Positions 1 to 5,651 of a DNA stretch of 5,651 nucleotides are shown here, piece by piece. The DNA is taken from NCBI GenBank assembly GCA_003354225.1, contig PIVH01000476.1, positions 1 to 5,651 of the forward strand, given 5' to 3'. The position numbers and the translations under genes were made by a program. The stretch is from Globobulimina sp. Its lineage: Eukaryota > Foraminifera > Rotaliida. Position 1 is the stretch's first letter. Every line of letters starts with the position of its first letter. Below the pieces are notes generated by a model, which saw only the letters and a list, made by a program, of their open reading frames with translations, was not told the DNA's origin and searched no databases.

Positions 1-834
1 TGATAAAATCAAAGTTATCCATCAATACAGAGACATTTCTTAATGCATTCTGCCACAAGTTGTGAAATGCTATGATGTGACGTTGAATATTAAACTTTTC
101 ATAACTTCTATATTTATACAGAAATTGCATTAGTTCCCTACCATTTGAGCTGGTCAAATATAAAATAATCTGTGAATCTGCTATGTTATCGGCAAATATC
201 TGTGCGGGTTGAATTATTTTATTTAACAGTGATACGGCAATGTCATAATCGCCACTTTCCACAGCTTCATCACATATTACTTGCAGCTCTTCACGTTGTT
301 TGCCAGTCAGATCAATCCATGTTCGATCAATTCCAGCTACAGCAGCTCTTCTCGCATCAAGTGATAACTTTGTGTCTTTGATCACTGTCATTTTTTCAAC
401 CCATGTGACTGCAAACAAAATATCATTCCATTTCTTACGTAATCCAATCACAGAAAATTTGGTGGTTAATGTATCTAAATACTTTAACAATGACTCAAAT
501 GAGGATAAAGTGGATAATAAATAATCCACTCGCTCTTTCAAACCATTTATTGTAGCTTGTATCAATAATTGATGCAATTCATCCAATAACCCGGTCATAA
601 TGGCACCTAAACATTGTCCTAAATCTCTATCCGCGCTCCATTCGCGATTGAGCCTCGCTAAATGAGTGGGTGTGGCTTTTAGTACCGATAACAAATCGAT
701 GCATTGTAAGATTATCTTTTCGTTTGCCCATAAAGCAGAATATACTTCGTGTATTTGTACAGTTTTCCATTCCACTTCATCTTCTACCTCCGCTTTTTTC
801 TCGTCCTGTTTATCTTCACCCACATCATCACCAC
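1..834 (-). CDS. RNF213: Exon 4: acidic linker and unrecognised helical segment, cut by the window edge
   Basis: The frame is open from the acceptor at 834 to base 1 and runs off the left edge, encoding residues 1548-1824. The first ~21 residues complete the acidic linker. The rest is Leu-rich and looks all-helical. Recognisable local strings include VYSALWANEKI, NREWSADRDLGQCLG, WIDLTGKQREEL and SNGRELMQFLYKY. There are only three widely spaced cysteines and no RING pattern. I cannot match this segment confidently to a part of vertebrate RNF213. By position it should be the poorly conserved part of the E3 shell before the RING: vertebrates have about 350 residues between the PFS motif and the RING, and here about 380 have passed at the edge. 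A different domain arrangement, such as an unrelated helical insertion, cannot be excluded. Confidence 0.75.
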
Positions 835-3800
835 CTGTTACATAAAAACAAATATCATAAAAAATATATTTTTAATCTACATATAGCACATCACCATCTT
901 GTTCATGTTCATCATTACTAGACTTCCATAAGAATTCATCCACGAAAGTGATCAACCGCTGGAAGACAGCATTGCCATGTTTCTGTAGTCCCAATCGTGT
1001 CGATTCTAACAAAACAATATCATTCGATAACTTACGCACTAAATTCTCGGGCAAATTATCAATTGGTACGTATAAATCCGCCGCATGTAATCTATTTTGC
1101 ATCTCCGTGGTGAACGTATGCTGTCCGCGTATGCCCGATTCAATAATAGACACTTTATCATCAGTCCAGGCACGTTTACATTCATCCCGATAACCACTGA
1201 AATACGAATGTATATATGAGCTGAAAGGAAAGCGTGCCTGAGATAAAGTTCTATCTATGCTCACACGCGATTTCTTCGCATGTCCTGCATGCGCAATACG
1301 TAATATTCTCGGCTCAGACACTAATTTTAACCATAACCGCGATAAACGATCGTCTCTTTCTTGCTGTTGCTTCTCTTCCTCCATCTCACCAAAATATAAC
1401 TTACTATTTCCATTTGAAAAGATAATAGTTAGGATCTCCACCAATTGATCCTTGATCTTTTCAGCTAATTTCTCCATAACATGCGCTCGAATGGAGCCAC
1501 GATCATTTCGTTTCCGATTTTTTAAAGTCTTTTTCAAACAGTCAATGGCACCTTACATACGATAAATAATTGTAATTTAATATAAAATAAAATATGATGC
1601 AATACAATAACAAACCTGATTTCTTATCAATTAATACTTTCTGAATGCGTTCAACCAATACACGGCGAAATCTGCCATCATCCTCCACCTTTTTATTATC
1701 CACATCTAATAATTTCTTGATCCGTTCAATTTCATCGCGGATATTGCTTTCGTTGCTGTTTTTGTCTGCAGATTTTGCGACGACCACATTATTCATAGCT
1801 TTTTCATACGAATTGAATACAATCCTATCCGTGTGATGTTGCACTCTGCCTTCAAATTTACGTTGATCGTCTGCTTCGAATATATTTATATCATTGATCT
1901 GAATTTGAGGGAACATTTTATGGTCTGCAGGCAACAAAGCATCCAAAAATAAGTGTTTCCATTCCCGATTAAATATCAATGGATACGGCGTTTGCCGACT
2001 CATATAAATCAAAAATACAATATTCTTAGGAAAGGTTGCATCGCTATTTATATATATATTTTCATGTTCATTCTCGCGAGTAATTGGTCGACGAGCTGCA
2101 GCGCGCGCCTTTTCAGTCAAATATTGTGCGTGCAAATAATGCATTAATTTTTCCGTTGTATTTGCTGGATCACACACAATAATCAATGTATTTTCTGTGG
2201 TATCTGCATTATTAAAAAAAGCATACACATAATTATAAAAATCCACTTCCCGCATAAAAGAAGTGATCTCTTTGAATTTTATAATCTGTAAATTATACAT
2301 TTCCTGTAATCCAAACTTTGGTTGTTGCGCTTGGTCTTTTTCTTTCATATCTGTATCAAATGCAACCTGTGCCCGTATGCCATCAGAATGTTTATCCGCT
2401 AAATTATGTTTAAAATCTAACGGCAATTGATACGTATCGTGCGTTACTATCCTCAATAACATATGATCTCTGCTGTCGTACTGCACTCCTTCCCGCAGCA
2501 ATAAATCAAGCAACGATGCATACGCTACAAAATCGCGTTTGCGCAATTTGCGTTGATCCTGAATCAAATATTCAATCGAAGTGGTTTTCAATAACATTTG
2601 ATAACAATTATCGACAGAATTCTGCAAAGATTTGCCATCATCAACAACCACATACTCCTTTTCTTCATTTTCTTTCCGTTCTATATGCTCCGAAGCCATT
2701 TCTGTGGTCAATAACGACACGAATGTATAGGTTTTGTTAAATCCAATAAATAAATCTTTCTGGCGATACACCAAATGGTCGGTGTATTTCCTAGTGATGG
2801 TTGACTTTAATTTGTGCCATTTTTGTGTCCAAACATCGCCGGGACGAATACCAAACTCTCGCAATAAATTTGGATCTAAGTATTGTTTCTCAAATCGATT
2901 CAAAAACGCCACGGGCGTAAAATCATCCGTGTTAAGGGTCAAATGATGAGCTTCCTGTCGAGGGACAACAACAATACATCGGAAAGTATGATGGATCTGA
3001 CAACGGATCGATTCTCCACCAATGCAAATCCTACAGAACTTCTGTCCATCCACATTCAAATAGCGTTGATTCAACACATCATACAAGGAATCATAAAGTT
3101 GTTCTAATTTCAGCAACACACAAACCTTTCCAGATTGCATAGCACCGCGTACTTTTTCTATAGTGCGATACAAATAAATCGTAGAACCAACGTCATTTTT
3201 AAACTTACTGCCAAAAATAACCTCCGTCTGCGCAATACTCAGCACTTCAGAATCGAATAATATCTTCCACATCACCGGCGACTCAGTAATCAGCATAATA
3301 TTACGCAATTCGTACGATTTACTGCGCGTCAAATCCTTTGTCTGTCGGATGTTATCTCGTATCAAAGCCAAGGGACTAAACTCTCGCCAAATCTGTTGCG
3401 TATTAATATTGCCGGACGACAATATTTTCTCTGCAATTTTGGGGAACAGAAACTCTTCCGTCTGCTCCTTCGTTTCCCCGCCAAAATTACGCAGCACAGC
3501 CTCCACCAAAACCATATCATCCTTCAATGACACATTCCTTTGTCCTAATCTATATTTTAAATAACTGACCAAATTATAAAAATCGCGGTGACCAAAGAAA
3601 TCAAACATGAATGGATTATTTCCCTTATCCCTCATAATCGATTCGTAAAAACCTGCGATTTGCGGGATTCTCGGTATCAAATGTTGGACAATGATCATAT
3701 TCATCTCATCCCCCACTCCACTCATTATTCTTTCCGCAGTTTCTTTCAAGTCATTTTTGTTCGGTGGCAATACATTTTGTAATACCACACGATTCATTTT

Positions 3801-5651
3801 AGCAGAGTCCAACTGCCAATTTGATAGACCCACAAAAGCAATCTGGGGATGTTCTAACAATGTATGCAATACTTCCAATGGTTGATGCGGAGATTGGTCT
3901 GCTAAGCCAACTTTATCCAAAAACATAATCACACTGCGCGGCAATGAGTTGTCTGCATCTCTTCGTTCATTCAATCTCTTTTCATAATCTTCTGCAAATT
4001 GCCACCGTTGTTCGATACTCGCGGCAGTGGTCAGCTTACTGCATTGGAAGGAGACTACGAAATAATCATCAAAGCCCATTTTGGTCAACTTGTCATTCTT
4101 CGTAGCAGAGGATAAGTTATCTTGCAATGTTACCATTGCTAATGTTTTGGAAGAACCTGGTTTGCCTACAATCACTGTGGGTGTTTTGGTACTTAATCCC
4201 ACCAACATAACAAATAAATTCTCCCTAAATGCGCGATTAATGGCAATTCCTGGCTCAATTTTCAATTTCTGGACATATTGCCATTGCTCTGCATCTATAA
4301 TACTGTTGAATTTAATCCCTTGGTTCAAATTATGCCGCGCTATTCTCTCAATTTTGTCTTTGAATTTCTCTCTTTGCCGCTGATTTAATCGATAGTAATA
4401 ACACTGCGCAATGGCTAAAAATATAGATTCTATAATCCTCGTTACTGGGTTTTTATTTTTCCGGTTTGCGCGGTTAAAAAACCATAAAAACATTTTATTT
4501 GCACGCTTGACATCGCGCAATGAACAGACAGATTTATCGTTTAATTCAAAACGTAAAAACTGCTGCGACTGACATATCAAATCAATAAAACAATTTCGTA
4601 AATCTTGGAAATTTTCCACCTCTCCATACGGTAAAGCTCTCAAAAAACTCTCGTCATTCCACGTGGTACGAGTCATCACAGCAATATATTGCTGCTCATC
4701 CATTTGCGATAAAGCTCCAAAATTCCACACATACGTTTTTAGCGAAGGTGGTAAGGGAAAGACCCTATATACCAATGAGCCCATTTGTCGATCTAAATCG
4801 TCCACGAAATGTTTTGGATTATTTGCATCGGCTTCCTTCTCGGTTTGTAATTGTTCTTTGGTTTTATGCCGCTTTCTGTATGGATTTAATGCTGCGATAA
4901 TCACCATATTGTCCGGGAATTCAACTCCTTTTAATGAATGGTCACAGATTACTTCTTTGAAGCCACCACAATCGGGACTCGTATTCACTTCATCTAAAAA
5001 TACGAGCACTGTGTTGGTGTTGAATGCTTTTGCGACTTCCAATGGTTGCACTAAATCTCGTTGTAAGTCATTGATGGTATATCCACCATGAACATCAATA
5101 GCAAACATGCGAATATCTAACGCAGTCGACATGAAATCTAATAATTTGGTCTTGCCGCAACCAGTTTCTCCCATAATCTGTATGGCAAACAAGTAACATA
5201 TAAATATAAAAAGTAAAAACAAATACTTACCAACACCGGTATGCCACTATTTACTCTGAAAAATATGGCCACAATCTTCAAAATATTATCGAAAGTCAAC
5301 GCATAATCTTTATTCTCATTATATAATTTGTCCAATTGTGCTTTTTGCAACTTCGGATCATTCGACTTAAACCCGCCACAAATCCGCATCAATAACTGTA
5401 ATTTCTCCAGTTGTTTGGTAGAAGTTTCATTGGCAAATCCCCGCTGTTTGATTTGTTGCAATCTCTCATTTTGATCCTGTTCAAAATTATATAAATTCCA
5501 ACTTAAATTCCCCGCTCCTTTCATCACTTCGCGAAATAGCTTCCATTGATTCGCACCAAACGAATCATTTGCATCCAAATTCATAGCCAACAACGAAAAG
5601 GTAGACGTATTTGCAGCGCGCGCAGACTCTAAATCCTGTTCCAATGTCGTT
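1..5651 (-). CDS. RNF213: RNF213-like giant AAA+ ATPase / E3 ubiquitin ligase, internal fragment of four exons
   Basis: Spliced as 5651-5231, 5177-1616, 1551-895 and 834-1, the minus strand gives 1824 complete codons without a stop, open at both ends. Recognition rests on a collinear series of RNF213 motifs recalled from the vertebrate protein: IMGETGCGKT, DEVNT, NPYRK, LVYRVFPLPPSL, VGKPGSSKT, VSFQCS, VGLSNW, AKMNR, FFGHRDFYNL, AVLRNF, EVIFGS, LYDSLYDVLNQ, LNRFEKQYLD and FKEITSF. In animals RNF213 is a cytosolic protein with a dynein-like ring of AAA units joined to an E3 ligase module; it ubiquitinates protein and lipid targets and acts at lipid droplets and on intracellular pathogens. This fragment is about a third of the usual length of around 5200 residues. 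It holds AAA3 to AAA6 and the start of the E3 shell. The N-terminal arm, AAA1-2, the RING and the C-terminus lie outside. Frames are intact, so it looks like a live gene. Orthology versus lineage-specific paralogy cannot be decided here. Confidence 0.93.
770..913 (-). other. Acidic low-complexity linker, interrupted by intron C
   Basis: After splicing, residues 1541-1568 contain 15 Asp or Glu in 28, with the rest mainly Gly, Lys and Gln (for example GGDDVGEDKQDEKK). It is probably disordered. It separates the E3-shell start in exon 3 from the helical segment in exon 4. I recall no match to it in vertebrate RNF213, so it may be a lineage insertion. Confidence 0.65.
835..894 (-). other. Intron C, 60 bases, phase 1
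   Basis: On the minus strand it begins gtgatgtgct after GATG and ends atgtaacag before GTGGTG. It splits a Gly codon G|GT. Only this donor keeps the downstream frame open: the GTAGAT site a few codons later would give a phase 0 join that soon meets a stop. It holds 12 G or C bases in 60. Its length is a multiple of three, but the retained form has an in-frame TAA at 874-872. GGTGATG occurs at the donor side (895-889) and again just inside exon 4 (832-826). Confidence 0.82.
895..1551 (-). CDS. RNF213: Exon 3: start of the RNF213 E3 shell
   Basis: This exon encodes the end of Gly1328 through the first base of Gly1547. It opens with a strongly basic helix (LKKTLKNRKR), then a long helical stretch (about residues 1347-1380, RAHVMEKLAEKIKDQL onward). 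A charged EMEEEKQQQERDD patch comes next, then LWLKLVSEPRIL and ARFPFSSYIHSYF (about 1433-1445). The last two resemble the vertebrate segments LWMFIFSD and NVPFSWKIKDYL, recalled from the start of the E3 module after AAA6, so the order agrees with RNF213. Similarity is weaker than in the AAA units. No RING cysteines are present. The exon is 657 bases (219 codons) and is flanked by phase 1 introns on both sides, so it could be skipped without a frameshift. Confidence 0.82.
1552..1615 (-). other. Intron B, 64 bases, phase 1
   Basis: On the minus strand it begins gtttgttatt after exon end TCAG and ends gtatgtaag before GTGCC. It splits a Gly codon G|GT, and splicing joins DKKSG to AIDCLKK in frame. 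It is very AT-rich, with 11 G or C bases in 64. The donor (GTTTGT) departs from GTAAGT and the acceptor is AAG rather than CAG/TAG with a pyrimidine tract, so this is the least canonical of the three. It is supported by the frame change: unspliced, the frame meets TGA at 1544-1542, just inside exon 3. AG|GT occurs at both ends. Confidence 0.82.
1616..5177 (-). CDS. RNF213: Exon 2: AAA3, AAA4, AAA5 and AAA6 of the RNF213 motor ring
   Basis: One 3562-base exon encodes residues 141-1327 plus the first base of Gly1328. AAA3: Walker A G143-T150 (5171-5148, K149), Walker B LDEVNT with D202/E203 (4994-4989), sensor Asn N238 in ALNPYRK, then LVYRVFPLPPSL. AAA4: Walker A G478-T485 (4166-4143, K484), VSFQCS, Walker B position D561-K562 (3917-3912), SNW with N593, and AKMNR with R603. 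The Walker B Glu of AAA4 is Lys here. Next come FFGHRDFYNL and AVLRNF. AAA5 has EVIFGS, then LYDSLYDVLNQ and LNRFEKQYLD. AAA6 has FKEITSF, a TLIIVCD strand (about 1137-1143) and IVFLIYMSR (about 1193-1201). AAA5 and AAA6 lack P-loops, as in the family. ATP binding and hydrolysis at AAA3 are therefore expected. The exon ends in a basic/acidic helical hinge and an AG|GT donor. Confidence 0.95.
2049..2058. repeat. Short TA dinucleotide run inside coding sequence
   Basis: Five TA units lie within exon 2 and encode part of the NIYIN segment of the AAA6 region. The frame is intact as given. It is a small slippage-prone spot where an indel in a sequencing read or allele would break the frame. Confidence 0.5.
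2976..3035 (-). other. Cys/His cluster in AAA5
   Basis: Residues 855-874 hold the spacing C-x2-C-x7-C-x2-H-H-x3-C, directly after the well-conserved DGQKF segment. The central Cys and one His seem to have counterparts in vertebrate RNF213 as I recall it (KCRVHPNF). The first CxxC pair and the last Cys do not. The arrangement could bind one zinc ion in a beta-hairpin, but it is not a known finger type and may be chance. Confidence 0.4.
3795..4166 (-). other. AAA4 nucleotide site with altered Walker B
   Basis: GKPGSSKT (4166-4143) is an intact P-loop. SNW (around 3824-3816) and AKMNR further on are intact and match vertebrate RNF213 closely. The Walker B core reads MFLDKVGLADQSP, where the family has LDEVGLAEDSP. 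The codon at 3914-3912 is AAA (Lys) where Glu (GAA or GAG) is expected; one G-to-A change from GAA suffices. In AAA+ proteins this Glu polarises the attacking water, so its loss normally leaves ATP binding but stops hydrolysis. A lysine might also disturb Mg coordination. Everything else around it is conserved, which argues against general decay. Confidence 0.85.
4143..5171 (-). other. AAA3 catalytic unit through to the AAA4 P-loop
   Basis: From the first P-loop at 5171 to the second at 4143, the order of nucleotide-binding motifs is that of a complete AAA+ unit. GETGCGKT carries the phosphate-binding Lys (K149). LDEVNT carries the Mg-binding Asp and catalytic Glu. ALNPYRK carries the sensor Asn. 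LVYRVFPLPPSL and SLRDVKR follow as in RNF213. All key residues are present, so this is probably the hydrolysing site of this protein. The stretch after sensor 1 (about residues 242-272) is strongly charged (Lys, Glu, Asp) and is probably an exposed loop. Confidence 0.85.
5178..5230 (-). other. Intron A, 53 bases, phase 0
   Basis: On the minus strand the intron begins gtaagtattt (a canonical donor after TTG) and ends gccatacag before ATT. Removing it joins GIPVL to IMGETGCGKT, exactly restoring the RNF213 sequence before the Walker A loop, which is strong evidence for both splice sites. It is T-rich, with about 12 G or C bases in 53. Its length is not a multiple of three. Read through, it contains no stop but shifts the frame, and translation would end within exon 2 at 5140-5138. 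Confidence 0.93.
5231..5651 (-). CDS. RNF213: Exon 1 of window: linker leading into AAA3
   Basis: This exon encodes residues 1-140. It is open at the right edge; base 5651 is the last base of a cut codon. It ends after TTG (Leu) at a phase 0 donor. The first ~110 residues are charged and helical, rich in Gln, Asn, Glu and Lys, as expected for the helical linker between AAA2 and AAA3. The end, around residues 117-140, has the pattern Y-x-L-T-x-D-N-I-L-K followed by NSGIPVL. This matches the RNF213 strand that precedes the AAA3 P-loop (vertebrate form roughly GIPVI followed by IMGETGCGKT). The TTG at 5644 that a prokaryotic caller might use as a start is an internal Leu; no initiator is implied. 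No zinc or catalytic motif is visible. Confidence 0.88.

Noticed and set aside
872-894. Gene end at the TAA at 874-872
   Set aside because: It lies inside intron C; the minus frame reopens at 834 and stays open to the window edge with the acidic linker continuing across the join.
172-1448. Several short plus-strand frames of 63 to 83 codons opposite exons 3 and 4
   Set aside because: They overlap each other in different frames, cross the intron C region, and lack any recognisable protein features, while the minus frame is continuous.
1542-1615. Hydrophobic, Tyr-rich C-terminal tail and stop at the end of the long frame
   Set aside because: It is the translation of intron B; removal continues the frame into exon 3 with RNF213-like sequence.
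4081-4383. Plus-strand open frame of 100 codons
   Set aside because: It is antisense to the AAA4 P-loop region; a shadow with no recognisable motif or independent signals.
4663-5091. Plus-strand open frame of 142 codons, rich in Cys and Ser
   Set aside because: It lies wholly opposite the strongly conserved AAA3 coding sequence; its composition is that of a reverse-strand shadow and no domain is recognisable.
5138-5230. Hydrophobic segment after GIPVL read without splicing, resembling a membrane helix
   Set aside because: It is the translation of T-rich intron A; splicing restores the conserved GIPVL-IMGETGCGKT join.
1-5651. Bacterial or phage defence AAA+ system
   Set aside because: Three spliceosomal-type introns and collinear RNF213 motifs show a eukaryotic gene; no operon or ribosome-binding sites are present.
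1-5651. Pseudogene because of the Walker B change
   Set aside because: All four exons are open over 1824 codons, splice sites are usable and the other motifs are preserved; one substitution is not decay.

Overview
The window is one internal stretch of a very large, intron-containing eukaryotic gene on the minus strand. It encodes an RNF213 (mysterin)-like giant AAA+ ATPase / E3 ubiquitin ligase. Both window edges cut through coding sequence, so no start codon, stop codon, promoter or poly(A) signal is seen. Four exons (5651-5231, 5177-1616, 1551-895, 834-1) are separated by three very short GT-AG introns of 53, 64 and 60 bases. Together they give one continuous frame of 1824 complete codons. 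Residue numbers below start at the first complete codon, 5650-5648.

The protein, in order: the end of the linker before the third AAA unit (exon 1); AAA3 with an intact Walker A (GETGCGKT), Walker B (LDEVNT) and sensor Asn (ALNPYRK); AAA4 with Walker A GKPGSSKT, a Walker B whose catalytic Glu is replaced by Lys (LDKVGLAD), and the SNW / AKMNR motifs; the degenerate AAA5 and AAA6 units; then a helical region matching the start of the RNF213 E3 shell (exon 3). An acidic linker and a helical, unrecognised segment follow (exon 4). The RING finger is not in the window. By comparison with vertebrate RNF213 it would be expected just beyond the left edge.

The organism is a eukaryote using the standard genetic code. 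Tiny AT-rich introns (about 17-23% G+C by hand count), a single 3.56-kb exon and a divergent RNF213 homologue would suit a compact-genome invertebrate such as a bdelloid rotifer, where I recall RNF213-like genes being numerous. That assignment is inference only; other protists or invertebrates are possible.

No second gene, RNA gene, mobile element, CRISPR array or bacterial-type regulatory site is supported. Plus-strand reading frames are short shadows of the minus-strand gene. The observations most worth following are the Glu-to-Lys change in AAA4, a Cys/His cluster in AAA5, and the frame-preserving third exon.
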